Shown: positions 26,061 through 34,831, counted from the stretch's first letter. The stretch: DNA of 64,000 nt from an uncultured Lachnospiraceae bacterium (GCA_910577955.1 CAJTNC010000012.1:25712-89711); one strand, 5' to 3'. Program-made: numbers and translations. The notes: generated by a model not told the origin, from the letters alone.

Positions 26061-26181
26061 CCGCTGCCCCCTTCTTTTCCATAACGCCTGTACTCTTTCC
26101 TGCAGCTTTCTTTTTTTCTTTCCCTGCCCCAGCCTTTTCTCCGTTCCGGTGCAGGTACCTCATTTTTTCAAAATTTGACAT
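26023..26181 (-). CDS. small Lys/Gly-rich phage protein
   Basis: A 52-codon frame with a strong AGGAGGG site just before its ATG, lying between adaptor and head-closure genes and overlapping the latter by 38 bp in another frame. The sequence is basic (M-S-N-F-E-K-M-R-Y-L, then a K-E-K-K-K-A-A-G-K tract). No domain recognised. The ribosome site is the main argument for a real gene. Confidence 0.5.
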   Translation of the reverse strand: MSNFEKMRYLHRNGEKAGAGKEKKKAAGKSTGVMEKKGAADEARGGNPSKDV

Positions 26182-26189
26182 ATGCCCTC

Positions 26190-26519
26190 CTATCCCGTCC
26201 GCAGCTTGCGGAAACTGTTCAATACCTTTATTTCTTTTTCCGTAAAGCTGTCAGATGTCATCGTTGTGGTATAATTGATCTGCGTATCACCACGCTTGAT
26301 GGCAGATACGTTATCCACATTGTCCACCTGCACGCTGCGCACCACCAATCCCCTGACTACATGCTCCAGTCCCTTCGGGATGTCCTTCCTGTGGCAGTAT
26401 GCCTTCACCGCATCCTGCGCATCCTCCAGCATCAGCAGGAGGACGCCGTCCTGTGATGTGTCCTCCTCATCCTTTAAAAACCCCAGTGATGCCAGACGGA
26501 TCTTGATCTTATCTAACAT
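26190..26519 (-). CDS. head-tail connector/adaptor protein
   Basis: 109 residues from ATG 26519 (M-L-D-K-I-K-I-R-L), which has GAGGAGG upstream; the longer frame to 26687 is antisense-like extension over the previous gene. Mostly helical, with D-A-Q-D-A-V-K-A-Y-C and a C-terminal N-S-F-R-K-L-R. It resembles gp6/gp15-type connector proteins found directly after the capsid gene. Confidence 0.78.
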   Translation of the reverse strand: MLDKIKIRLASLGFLKDEEDTSQDGVLLLMLEDAQDAVKAYCHRKDIPKGLEHVVRGLVVRSVQVDNVDNVSAIKRGDTQINYTTTMTSDSFTEKEIKVLNSFRKLRTG

Positions 26520-26715
26520 CTTCAGCCTCCTCTTTGGCCCCCTTTGATCTTCCGACTGCCTTTTTGCTATTTCCGGATTTTTTTGCAGCATCTGTTTTTG
26601 CAGATTTTTCTGTTTTTGCTGTAACCTCAAAGCCTTTTCCTTCCAGTTCCGCCCTCCGGGATTCATCATAGGCATACTGCACTTCATTCAGTTTTTCCAG
26701 TCTGAATACTGTCAT
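26509..26715 (-). CDS. small phage protein after capsid gene
   Basis: A 68-residue protein: an ordered N-terminus (T-V-F-R-L-E-K-L-N-E-V-Q) then a Lys/Ala-rich low-complexity tail. It lies between the capsid and connector genes and overlaps the connector start. Small proteins of this kind are common here in PBSX/SPP1-like phages. Function unknown. Confidence 0.6.
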   Translation of the reverse strand: MTVFRLEKLNEVQYAYDESRRAELEGKGFEVTAKTEKSAKTDAAKKSGNSKKAVGRSKGAKEEAEDVR

Positions 26716-26725
26716 TCTATACCCC

Positions 26726-27661
26726 CTACGTATCCTGTTTGGATGTCAGTATCGTCCCAGTGTTGGTTCTTACCACATCTTTATAGCTGTCTTTCACCCA
26801 AAGGTCATGGTATTTCCGGTAGGTAAACAGCCAAGCATCCGCCATCTGGTTCTGTTCAGGTGTAAAAATCTTGATTTTATCCTGCTTGCAGACTGCGATC
26901 GGCGCCCTTTTAGGCATGATGATCCAGTTGATCTGCTTTGCATCATCGGCGGGTGCGAAACCGCCTTCTTCCTGCCCATCTGTCTTGCCGTCCTTGAAGA
27001 TATACTTCGTCCTCATCCTTGCGGACGGAACCGGCATCAATGCCACACCGTTGACCGCCTTAACTTTTGTCTGGATCTCCCCGCGCAGGAAATCCTCCAC
27101 CGAAATGCTCTTTTTGAAAGTTTCCAGTTTTTCCAACTTTGCTTTTACTAACGAATTGATAGAGATGACCAGCGTTTCATTTTCTCCGACCTTATCTGTC
27201 ACTGCCGCTATATCATCAAGCAGATGTTCAAAAACCTTCGCTTCCTCCATATCATAGCTTACCGCATTATCTGTACATAGCGTCGCAATTCTGGAATACC
27301 GGTACGCATCTACTTCCGGTATCACCTTCGTTCGCTGAAATTCTCCGGCTACCGTCGATGCCGATATAACAAAATTTGTCTCATCAATATCCATCTCGTC
27401 TAACTGGAACTTTGTGCCCCTGTCCTTTTCCATGATCATGGTTTCGTAAGCCAGAGACACGCCGCCGCTCGGATATCCATTATCCCTATCGTAATCTTTT
27501 AACCCTGTCAGAGACATCTTCGGGATCTTGATCTCCCTGCCTCCGTGGTAAACAACCTGTCCTGCGTTGGCATCCATCCAGCTGGATGTCATGGTTTCCT
27601 CCGCCTTTTTATCCAACGCCGTCTGTAACCTTGTTGCATATGCTAATGTGTTTAATGGCAT
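26726..27661 (-). CDS. major capsid protein (HK97 fold)
   Basis: A 311-residue coat protein following the scaffold gene. Segments such as S-L-T-G-L-K-D-Y-D-R-D-N-G-Y, F-Q-L-D-E-M-D-I-D-E-T, R-T-K-V-I-P-E-V-D-A-Y-R-Y and W-I-I-M-P-K-R-A-P-I are characteristic of Firmicutes phage coat proteins. AAAGGAG precedes the ATG. Length fits the family. Confidence 0.9.
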   Translation of the reverse strand: MPLNTLAYATRLQTALDKKAEETMTSSWMDANAGQVVYHGGREIKIPKMSLTGLKDYDRDNGYPSGGVSLAYETMIMEKDRGTKFQLDEMDIDETNFVISASTVAGEFQRTKVIPEVDAYRYSRIATLCTDNAVSYDMEEAKVFEHLLDDIAAVTDKVGENETLVISINSLVKAKLEKLETFKKSISVEDFLRGEIQTKVKAVNGVALMPVPSARMRTKYIFKDGKTDGQEEGGFAPADDAKQINWIIMPKRAPIAVCKQDKIKIFTPEQNQMADAWLFTYRKYHDLWVKDSYKDVVRTNTGTILTSKQDT

Positions 27662-27680
27662 AATCTTTCTCCTTTCTACT

Positions 27681-28271
27681 TTATAAACAACTCATAATAA
27701 GAGATTCCATTGCGTCTTCCCTACTGGTACCACTCCCGGCTTCCGGCGTCCGACCTCCCATGCGCTTTTCCACCTGCGCCTGTACTGCTGCATCAAACTG
27801 CGCCTTAAAAGCTTTCACATTTTTTTCCGTCTCCTCTTTGTCAGCTCCTCTGACCATGTCTACGAAGCCCGCAGGCAAACCGTTCTCGGCCAGCAGTTCT
27901 TTCGCGTCTGCCGTCCGCTCCCGCAGCGATATGGCTTCCTCCCGCTCTTTTAGGGACTTTTCCTTTTCTTCCGCCTCGTACTTCGCCCTCTCTTCCGGCG
28001 TCATGGAAGCCTTTTTCATTTCTTCCTGCACCATCTTCTGTACATCCCCCGCAAGGTTTCCGCTCTGGCTGCCTCCTGCGTTTTCTTTCCCTTCCTCTGC
28101 AGGATCCTTTTTCTCCTCCTCCGGATCTGCTGCCTTTTGACCGGTTTCTCCCCCTGTATCCGCCGCACCGGCTGCGCCTGCCGTACCGGTGTCCGCTGCC
28201 GGATCCACCGCGCCTTCCACCGGGTCTGCCGCAAAAAACTGCAGGTTCATCGGCAATAGCTCTTTTTCCAT
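27681..28271 (-). CDS. capsid scaffold protein (DUF4355-like)
   Basis: A 196-residue acidic, Ala/Gly-rich protein. It begins K-E-L-L-P-M-N-L-Q-F-F-A, the classic scaffold N-terminus, followed by a disordered Gly/Asp/Glu region and a coiled coil (about 90-130), then a capsid-binding C-terminus. GGAGG precedes the ATG. Directly upstream of the coat gene. A terminator-like hairpin sits just before it. Confidence 0.88.
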   Translation of the reverse strand: MEKELLPMNLQFFAADPVEGAVDPAADTGTAGAAGAADTGGETGQKAADPEEEKKDPAEEGKENAGGSQSGNLAGDVQKMVQEEMKKASMTPEERAKYEAEEKEKSLKEREEAISLRERTADAKELLAENGLPAGFVDMVRGADKEETEKNVKAFKAQFDAAVQAQVEKRMGGRTPEAGSGTSREDAMESLIMSCL

Positions 28272-28296
28272 CTCGTATCCTCCTTTATTTTTTTGT

Positions 28297-28333
28297 AATT
28301 AAAAAGAGACCACACATTTCTGTGCAATCTCTT
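28297..28333 (-). terminator. intrinsic terminator inside the head operon
   Basis: On the minus strand a 13-pair stem (with three G-U pairs) and a GAAA loop at 28304-28333 is followed by five U residues. It lies between the 75-codon gene after MuF and the scaffold gene, so it probably lowers or resets transcription before the capsid genes. Confidence 0.6.
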
Positions 28334-28346
28334 AGTTACCAGTATC

Positions 28347-28574
28347 TTACCCCTTCTCGTTTTTCTCCATCTGCCAAGCCAGCCCGTCCCCTATCGTTCC
28401 TCCCTGACTCCGCGGTATCTTATAAAGTTCTTCTTTTGTATCTGACAATTTTCCAAACAGCTTCGAAAGATGTTCTATGACCTCTTTATCCGGTTTTAAA
28501 CCGGCCAGTTCCTTCCTTCCTTTCTCATACTCCTCATATGTCTTCATCTGGAGCAGTCTTTCTTTCGCTGTCAT
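28347..28574 (-). CDS. 75-residue protein coupled to the MuF gene
   Basis: A small, charged, mostly helical protein. The start overlaps the MuF stop by ATGA. It is followed immediately by a terminator. No family recognised. Because many MuF genes carry C-terminal toxins with a small immunity gene directly downstream, this is a candidate immunity protein; it could equally be a minor head protein. Confidence 0.65.
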   Translation of the reverse strand: MTAKERLLQMKTYEEYEKGRKELAGLKPDKEVIEHLSKLFGKLSDTKEELYKIPRSQGGTIGDGLAWQMEKNEKG

Positions 28575-30238
28575 TCTACAGTCTCCCTTATCAACTCATA
28601 AAAATCAGGAAAATAGTCCTTTAACCTTTTAGGATTCTCTATATATTCCCGGAATGGCTCTGATATAAACTCCTGAAGCAGTTCTCCTCTTATTTCCCAT
28701 TGCTCATTATATATCTCTGACCAGTCATTTACATATAGCCTTCCCTGATATTCCGATACAAATCTGTCATTCTTCAGCAAAAATATTTCTACCGGATTTT
28801 TCTGTGCATCATAATATATCTCTTTTACGCAGTCATTTAGCGGCACATTTTCCAAAAATCCCTGTTTGACAACGGCTCCCTTTTCGGGTAATAGCATCTT
28901 GTTTTCCACCATATGCCCGATCTCATGAATAACCTCTCTTGTATCAGCACCTTTTGCCACATACAGTATATCATTATTATAGTCGTACTGACTAGCCCCT
29001 GTTTTTCCGACATCTATTATCGTCCCACTATTTAGTGCTTCCCTGACTTTTGTCGGCACCATTTTTATAGCTGTATTTATAGCCAGCCGCTCCTTTTCTA
29101 TATCCAAGCCCGGCTGGTGGGGTCTGATCACAGGTTCCGCCTTTTCACTTACTCCCGTCATTCTGCCGCCCATATATTTATTCTTCCACTCCGGATACGT
29201 CATATCAGACGGCACTTCATAGTATTTCCCGCTTTTATCTTTTGCCAGACGCTTTGTTGCCTTATCATCATCAAAAGCAGCCACGGTGGTGCTCCGGCAG
29301 TTCGGATGCATGGGGGGATAATTTTTCCCCGGCATAGCATCTTCGATGTGGAATCTCTTCCCGTCCAGCTCCTGACATGGTTTCGACGTCTTATGATCCA
29401 GCGTGGCCAGAAACTCATACTTTTCTATGCCGCACTCCGTATATGCTTTCAGGGACGCCTGTTCATAAATATACGCTGTTTCTGTCCGCACAAGCCTTCT
29501 GGCATATGCCGCCGATATATTTAACCGCGTACTCATCCGCGTGCTCATCTTATCAAGGCTTTCGCCCTTGATTAAGCCGGTGACCAGATTCTCCTTCAGG
29601 TCTTTCGAAAAGGCGCTGCAGTGCCCGTAAAGCCTCTTTGAATATCCCTTCTTATTATAAGTGGCGAGCACTGCCCGCTCAACCGCCCTGATATTCGGTG
29701 CTGTAAAGTCCTTCCCGAAACCGATCGCTTTCTGTCCGGCGAAAACGCTGCGGTAATAACCATCCTCGTAGATCTGTGATAAACAGTCATACATGCTGAT
29801 CTGGTTTTTATCATACAGATCCAGCATGGCTTTATCGATCTGCAGGCTTAAAAGTTCCAGTCTGGTGATCTGACCCTTTTTTGTATAGGCGCGGAGCCCC
29901 GATTCATACCGGGCATGTTGCGCCTCAATGGCTGCCACCACATCACCCGGAAGCTTATCCTTTTTCTTCTTAAACTCCCTGTTTTTCTCGATCTGGTAAT
30001 CCACCATCTTTCCAAAATCAATTTTGGCAAAGTCTGACCGACCGATCTGCCGTTTTGCCTCCGCCAGTGTGATATTTTCCTTATCCGCAAACTTCCGGTA
30101 CAGATCCTCGATATCTTTCCGGATCTCTTTCTGTGCGGCGGCATAGTATTTTTCCTGCTGCTCCACTATGTACTTTTCCGATTTGTTGATTGAAACAGCC
30201 TTATCTTTCAAGTACCGCTTTTTCCAGTAACCAGCCAT
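28571..30238 (-). CDS. MuF-type head morphogenesis protein with C-terminal HExxH zincin domain
   Basis: A 555-residue protein. The N-terminal half is helical. The MuF domain at about 210-320 ends in A-T-L-D-H-K-T-S-K-P-C and Y-P-P-M-H-P-N-C-R-S-T, the diagnostic motifs. After a linker, residues about 380-555 form an extra domain with REVIHEIGHMVE (H438, E439, H442) and a distal Q-E-F-I-S-E-P-F-R-E-Y (E527 as possible third ligand) followed by L-K-D-Y-F-P-D-F-Y. That pattern resembles anthrax-lethal-factor-like metalloproteases. Plain MuF proteins end near residue 330. The extra domain may be injected with DNA and act as a toxin, or process host or head proteins. Confidence 0.85.
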   Translation of the reverse strand: MAGYWKKRYLKDKAVSINKSEKYIVEQQEKYYAAAQKEIRKDIEDLYRKFADKENITLAEAKRQIGRSDFAKIDFGKMVDYQIEKNREFKKKKDKLPGDVVAAIEAQHARYESGLRAYTKKGQITRLELLSLQIDKAMLDLYDKNQISMYDCLSQIYEDGYYRSVFAGQKAIGFGKDFTAPNIRAVERAVLATYNKKGYSKRLYGHCSAFSKDLKENLVTGLIKGESLDKMSTRMSTRLNISAAYARRLVRTETAYIYEQASLKAYTECGIEKYEFLATLDHKTSKPCQELDGKRFHIEDAMPGKNYPPMHPNCRSTTVAAFDDDKATKRLAKDKSGKYYEVPSDMTYPEWKNKYMGGRMTGVSEKAEPVIRPHQPGLDIEKERLAINTAIKMVPTKVREALNSGTIIDVGKTGASQYDYNNDILYVAKGADTREVIHEIGHMVENKMLLPEKGAVVKQGFLENVPLNDCVKEIYYDAQKNPVEIFLLKNDRFVSEYQGRLYVNDWSEIYNEQWEIRGELLQEFISEPFREYIENPKRLKDYFPDFYELIRETVE

Positions 30239-31632
30239 CAGATCTCCTCATCTTTTATAAACGGGATCCCTTCCGCTTTCGCTGCCTCTTTCTGTATCCT
30301 GTTTAATTCCTCTCCTGCATCCTGTACAATGGAGGAAGGCAATGCAGAGAGCTGCGTCTCGCGTGAGGTAATGCTCTCCAGTTTTGTAGCATTGTCGATC
30401 AATTCTGTGTCATTCGTGATCAGATTGCGCTCATATTTCAGTACCACCTTCTGCGAATCGAAATTTTTATTATATTTCAGGTTGATATAATCCGTAACAA
30501 GCGATACAAGCTTTTTCTGTGAAGCATCCATAGCATTCTGCTTCATAATCGCAAGCTCCTCCAGTCCGATCAGCTTATACTTGATCGCTACACCTGACAG
30601 GTTTCCCGAGAAACTTTCATCAGATAGTGCCGGCACCTGCGCAAAAAAGAACAAATCATTATAAAGTCGGTTCTTGTAATTTTCAGATGCGGCATCATTC
30701 ACGTTTTTCGTGAGCCACTGTGCCTGTCCTTGTTCATCGAGATACAAGACTTTTTCCTGTCGAAGTGTTGCCGCTGCAGACTTCGACTTATCATCGTCAT
30801 CCAGCCCCGCACCATATACCATCTCTGACGCCCCTGCAATGCATAGATAAGCATCCGAAAAATACTCCATGTCATTCCCGGTATCCGACTGTGCTTTGTC
30901 GTAGCCGTCCCCCAGTGAGATATGGGGTTCATAATCCCCCATCTGTTCTTCATTGTTCCAGTTGACTATAACTGGCACATCTCCCAGCATATGGGGTTCA
31001 CGCATATAATACTGATATCTCATGCACACTGGCCTGCGTCTGTAGTACCTGATATACTTTTTATCATACACTGCAGCATACTCCGCGATCAGCGTACCAT
31101 CCAGCTTCCTATCCTCCCAGAGCCGAACCGCGCATTCAAGGAATTCCCCCAGTTTCGGGGAATAGACCGGGATGATCTCCTCTGCATTACATTTTTTGAT
31201 CCGTAGCCTCCCTTCCTCATCTATAAACAGCAGGTAATGTCCGATCCCCTTCTTGCTGCACTCCTTTGCCACATCATAATTAAGTTTATTGATATAGTTT
31301 TCCTGCAGTTCCTTATTCAGGATCTTTTTATACTCGGAATTGTCCAGTTCTTTTTCCCCGTCTTCTCCCGGTAACGTCTCGTTTGGCACTTCATACTTGA
31401 TGGGGCGTCCCATAAAATAACTGGTAGCCATATTTGCTATATATCGCGCAAAACCATGCGCCAGCTTGTTATTTGGCTTCCCTGATTCCATAACACGCTG
31501 CAGGATCTCCGTCTGCACTTTATAATAATCCTGCAGTTTCTGAAACCTTGGGATATCATTACTCTTAAATTTTTTAATAAGTTCCGTCAGAAACTTTTCA
31601 TCTCTGACCTGCTCCGCATGGAATCTATACAT
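30238..31632 (-). CDS. portal protein (SPP1 gp6 family)
   Basis: A 464-residue portal forming the DNA channel at one capsid vertex. Motifs include N-K-L-A-H-G-F-A-R-Y-I and F-M-G-R-P-I-K-Y near the N-terminus (typical of SPP1-type portals), D-V-P-V-I-V-N-W-N-N-E-E, and L-S-D-E-S-F-S-G-N-L-S-G-V-A-I-K-Y before the C-terminal helices. Shares one base with the MuF start (TGATG). Confidence 0.93.
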   Translation of the reverse strand: MYRFHAEQVRDEKFLTELIKKFKSNDIPRFQKLQDYYKVQTEILQRVMESGKPNNKLAHGFARYIANMATSYFMGRPIKYEVPNETLPGEDGEKELDNSEYKKILNKELQENYINKLNYDVAKECSKKGIGHYLLFIDEEGRLRIKKCNAEEIIPVYSPKLGEFLECAVRLWEDRKLDGTLIAEYAAVYDKKYIRYYRRRPVCMRYQYYMREPHMLGDVPVIVNWNNEEQMGDYEPHISLGDGYDKAQSDTGNDMEYFSDAYLCIAGASEMVYGAGLDDDDKSKSAAATLRQEKVLYLDEQGQAQWLTKNVNDAASENYKNRLYNDLFFFAQVPALSDESFSGNLSGVAIKYKLIGLEELAIMKQNAMDASQKKLVSLVTDYINLKYNKNFDSQKVVLKYERNLITNDTELIDNATKLESITSRETQLSALPSSIVQDAGEELNRIQKEAAKAEGIPFIKDEEI

Positions 31633-31658
31633 TACTATACCCTCTTATCAACCAGGAT

Positions 31659-33137
31659 TCATAAGCCGAGCCGCCTCTTGCTCCCTATCCTTGCTTTCTT
31701 CTTTAGCTTCACATCGCCGTTGATTAGCTCCACGAACCCTGTCAACGCATCTTCGATGTCATCGTGCTCATTCTTCCCCTTTTTTTGATACTTTCGCAGA
31801 TGCTCCGCCGCCTTCGGCCATCGCTTCTCCCAGTCCTCCGGCATGATAACCTGTTCCATGACGTTTGATGCCCCGACGATGATCCGTGTTTTTTTCTTTT
31901 TGCTCTGATAAAACCAGTGTACGCTGCATTTCGTGCACCGCAGCTCTCTCAAGTGCCGGATCACGTTCCGCGCAAAGCCCCGCCCGCCGTTGTTGGATTC
32001 CACGGCGGCTTCCCTGACACCGTTTAACTGCAGCCGCCTTGCCGTCTCCGGCTCCGTCACTTCCATCGCCTCATCCGTATAGTAGATATCCGTGACGTAC
32101 CCGTACCGCCCGATCACTCCGCCGCTGACGGACGCAAGGAAATCATTCCCCTCATCTGCCGTATCCGTGTAATTGATCACGCGCTCAAATTTATCCGGAT
32201 CCACAGCCGGATACGTTTTAAATTCTCCATACAACGCCCCTTTGATGTCTACCGGCGTCTGCATGTAGTTGGCTCCCCAGATGGCAGGATCCAATGTCGT
32301 TCGTTTATCCTGCAGATCTTCTGTTGGGAAAAGATCCTCGCATATACTCACTCCTTCCGGCCCGTCTTCCGTCAGAGCCTTCATTTCCAACACATGGCAT
32401 TTTCCCGGATATTCCTGCAAAAGTTTCCCCGCCAGATCATCCGTCGCCCATCTGGTTAGCACGATAATCCACAACGCCCCGGGCAGCGCACGGGAAGAGA
32501 GCGTATTTTTCAAATAGTTCCAGTGCCCTTCCTTTACCGCATCATTAGCTGCTTCCTTGTCATTTTTAATAGGATCATCGATAATGATGATATTCCCCCT
32601 CATGCCGGTCACGGTACCATCAAAAGAAGTGGCAAGATAGCTTGCGTAACTCCCCTCTAAGCTCCACTTCATCACGGAAGCGTCCCCATATTTCACCCGC
32701 ACATCCGGGAAGAAGTCCCGCGTCGTATAAGAATCCCCTTCCGGATCCGGCTCCTCTAAGATCATATCCCTCGTTGTTCTGGCAAATTCCGGTGCGATAG
32801 TGTTGTTGTAAGAAACCGTGATGATCTTGTTTTTATAATCTTTTCCATAACACCAGTTGGCAAAGTTCGCAAGCGTATAGGACTTGCCAAAGCCCGGCGG
32901 AAGGTTGATGATCAGGTACTTGATAGGCTTTTTCGTCTCTTCATTTACGAGCCGTTTTTCGTAGGCCGCCTGCAGCGTATCACAGAGGATGTCCTGATAT
33001 TCCCGTTCCGGTCTGTAAAAATCCGGTTTCCGCAGGTTGCAGAAGATCCTAAGTTTTTCCCTGCCTGCCTTCAGGTTATTCAGCCTTGTATTATCCTGTC
33101 CTTCTATGCGGTTCTTAAAGTCCGCCGCTATACTCAT
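31659..33137 (-). CDS. terminase large subunit
   Basis: A 492-residue packaging motor from ATG 33137 (M-S-I-A-A-D-F-K), chosen because AAAAGGGG lies just upstream; a Met at 33158 is an alternative. The ATPase domain has Walker A LPPGFGKS (79-86) and Walker B IIIIDDP (D187/D188), with a coupling segment W-I-I-V-L-T-R-W. The nuclease domain carries Y-T-D-T-A-D-E-G and the late H-D-D-I-E-D-A-L-T-G-F. Mu-like phages package by headful from integrated copies. Confidence 0.94.
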   Translation of the reverse strand: MSIAADFKNRIEGQDNTRLNNLKAGREKLRIFCNLRKPDFYRPEREYQDILCDTLQAAYEKRLVNEETKKPIKYLIINLPPGFGKSYTLANFANWCYGKDYKNKIITVSYNNTIAPEFARTTRDMILEEPDPEGDSYTTRDFFPDVRVKYGDASVMKWSLEGSYASYLATSFDGTVTGMRGNIIIIDDPIKNDKEAANDAVKEGHWNYLKNTLSSRALPGALWIIVLTRWATDDLAGKLLQEYPGKCHVLEMKALTEDGPEGVSICEDLFPTEDLQDKRTTLDPAIWGANYMQTPVDIKGALYGEFKTYPAVDPDKFERVINYTDTADEGNDFLASVSGGVIGRYGYVTDIYYTDEAMEVTEPETARRLQLNGVREAAVESNNGGRGFARNVIRHLRELRCTKCSVHWFYQSKKKKTRIIVGASNVMEQVIMPEDWEKRWPKAAEHLRKYQKKGKNEHDDIEDALTGFVELINGDVKLKKKARIGSKRRLGL

Positions 33138-33188
33138 TCTGAACCCCTTTTCAAGCAATCAAAAAGAGCTCTGGAAGTCCAGAACCCT

Positions 33189-33494
33189 TTAATAGTATTT
33201 TTCTCTGCTCAATATCACCGCCGCAATATCGTGTTCCCGGCGCAGGCTCTCCCCTGTCACCAACATAGAAACTGTGGCCTCTTCACGATATGCCCGCTGC
33301 TTCTGCGTTTTGTATTCCCGGCGTCGGATCTTACTCTCTGCTTTCCGGCGTTTTTTCTCTTTCTCATAATCAAGGCATCCTTTCAGATACTCGGAGATGC
33401 TCTGTCTTGAGACACCGGTCAGCTCTGCGATCTCGCCCACCTTCAAGTGATGTCTAAAAAAATATCCTTCCGCTTCTTTCTGCCATTCTTTCAT
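33189..33494 (-). CDS. helix-turn-helix phage protein near terminase
   Basis: 101 residues from ATG 33494 with AAAGGAG nine bases upstream. Contains a resolvase-type helix-turn-helix, V-G-E-I-A-E-L-T-G-V-S-R-Q-S-I-S-E-Y-L, then a very basic helix (E-K-K-R-R-K-A-E-S-K-I-R-R-R). It lies between the gp27-like protein and large terminase, so it may bind pac-like DNA or regulate packaging genes. Confidence 0.7.
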   Translation of the reverse strand: MKEWQKEAEGYFFRHHLKVGEIAELTGVSRQSISEYLKGCLDYEKEKKRRKAESKIRRREYKTQKQRAYREEATVSMLVTGESLRREHDIAAVILSREKYY

Positions 33495-33508
33495 CGGGAC
33501 ACGCTCCT

Positions 33509-33688
33509 TTACATTTTTGTCCACACGGTTTTGGGCATGGTAAGGCTTCCACCCTCTTTTAATGCCTCTACAACACCTTTAACAGGCTTCAATTTGTCTT
33601 CAAAAGCTTTCAGCCGGGAATCCTCCCATTTCACCCTTTTTATCCAAAATGGCTTGAATCGCGCTTTATGTGATCTTTGCCATCTCAT
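33509..33688 (-). CDS. small basic phage protein (uncertain)
   Basis: A 59-codon frame from ATG 33688 that overlaps the 3' end of the gp27-like gene and almost touches the next gene. Basic and Trp-containing, ending T-M-P-K-T-V-W-T-K-M. The frame is open further upstream, antiphase to gp27. The ribosome site is weak, so it is plausible only by packing. Confidence 0.35.
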   Translation of the reverse strand: MRWQRSHKARFKPFWIKRVKWEDSRLKAFEDKLKPVKGVVEALKEGGSLTMPKTVWTKM

Positions 33689-34220
33689 TTTCCGTTTCCG
33701 CAGCCAGTTCATAAAGCTTCTGTGCGATATCCGGATACTTTTCCCCGATCTCTGTATATATCTTGTCAGTAAAGAGCCTGAAAGCCGTATGTACCGCCCC
33801 TTGCTCCTTTCTGGCATCGATCTTCAGCTTTTCGTTGGATACCTGTGCCCGCTGCAGCGTCGCTATACTTTTTGCCACCTGCGCTTTTTCTTTAGCGTCC
33901 ATGTCATCATCGATCATGGCCTCCATGATCAACTGGCTGGCCAGAAGGTTGTTTGCCTCGTGAAGCTCCGTGGCCGGACGGTCGATATTGTCCTCCGCCA
34001 GCAGCTTTGCAAACTCTTTTGCTACCCGGACGCTCTCAAACCTTTTTAGGAATCCTCTGCCATAACGCCCTACTGCAGAATAGCTGATATCCTCCCCCTG
34101 CTCTTTCAGGTAGGAAGAGATGTCCTCATAGGTCTCCCCTTCCAGCAGCCGGCTCTCCACATCCTTTTTCAGTTTTGCCGGAAGGCGGTCCACCTTCCCG
34201 TGGCTCCTGTTTTTCTCCAT
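33666..34220 (-). CDS. Mu gp27-like protein (DUF3486), small terminase-type
   Basis: 184 residues from ATG 34220 (M-E-K-N-R-S-H-G-K-V-D-R-L-P), the typical DUF3486 start. A helix-turn-helix-like T-Y-E-D-I-S-S-Y-L-K-E-Q-G follows, then Y-S-A-V-G-R-Y-G, a helical domain and A-S-Q-L-I-M-E-A-M. In Mu, gp27 is the small packaging subunit. It is a marker for Mu-like phages and here precedes the terminase. Confidence 0.88.
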   Translation of the reverse strand: MEKNRSHGKVDRLPAKLKKDVESRLLEGETYEDISSYLKEQGEDISYSAVGRYGRGFLKRFESVRVAKEFAKLLAEDNIDRPATELHEANNLLASQLIMEAMIDDDMDAKEKAQVAKSIATLQRAQVSNEKLKIDARKEQGAVHTAFRLFTDKIYTEIGEKYPDIAQKLYELAAETENEMAKIT

Positions 34221-34221
34221 T

Positions 34222-34530
34222 TCAGCCCTCATTTATGCCGGGGATCTCCCCGCCGTTGCCTTCCAAATAATCTGTACCGGCTGCCGTGATATATGCTATC
34301 GTTCGCCGGATCCTCATCCCGGGGTTCTTTACTTCCACTGCCCGCACCAGCCCTTTGTCTTTCAAATAGGATATCTGCCGCAGGATCTCCTCCTCGGTCA
34401 GTTCATACCCTGCCTTTTTCAGGGCCGCCCGCAGGACCTTTTCTCCTGCGCCTCCCTCGGCCGCCATGGAAAGCATCTCCAATATCTCCTGCCGGATCAC
34501 TTCTTTTTCTGCTGTCTGTATGCTACTCAT
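34222..34530 (-). CDS. winged-helix phage protein (Mu gp26-region type)
   Basis: A 102-residue protein. Helical start, then A-A-L-K-K-A-G-Y-E-L-T-E-E-E-I-L-R-Q-I-S-Y-L-K and a wing-like I-R-R-T-I-A-Y-I-T. Such proteins are conserved beside gp27 in Mu-like phages. Structurally similar to the next upstream gene product and overlaps it by eight bases. Function unknown; DNA binding is inferred from fold. Confidence 0.7.
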   Translation of the reverse strand: MSSIQTAEKEVIRQEILEMLSMAAEGGAGEKVLRAALKKAGYELTEEEILRQISYLKDKGLVRAVEVKNPGMRIRRTIAYITAAGTDYLEGNGGEIPGINEG

Positions 34531-34831
34531 CTATAACCACCCCCATATCCTTCATATCACCTTCCGCCAGATTCACGCCCTTCGGCGTCAGCCAGATCAT
34601 GGAATCCGTCCAGCTTTCCGGATCCACTTCCACATGAACATACCGCTTTTCATCACCGCCCAGATAATAGATCGCTTTCTGGATCTCCATATCGTCAAAA
34701 TATCTCCTCACCCGCAGCGCCGCTTTCAGCGTCGAGATCCGGATGTCCTGTCCATAGTATTCATACAGCTTTTCTATGATGTTGCCCCGAAATATCTTTG
34801 CCTCCGTTATTTTCAGTTCATTTGCTGACAT
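34523..34831 (-). CDS. winged-helix phage protein, paralogue-like
   Basis: 102 residues from ATG 34831 (M-S-A-N-E-L-K-I-T-E-A-K), with GGGGAAAG upstream; the longer frame overlaps the previous gene. Contains D-I-R-I-S-T-L-K-A-A-L, Q-K-A-I-Y-Y-L-G-G and W-L-T-P-K-G-V-N-L, the same helix-helix-wing layout as the downstream gene. Possibly a regulator or packaging accessory. Confidence 0.7.
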   Translation of the reverse strand: MSANELKITEAKIFRGNIIEKLYEYYGQDIRISTLKAALRVRRYFDDMEIQKAIYYLGGDEKRYVHVEVDPESWTDSMIWLTPKGVNLAEGDMKDMGVVIDE

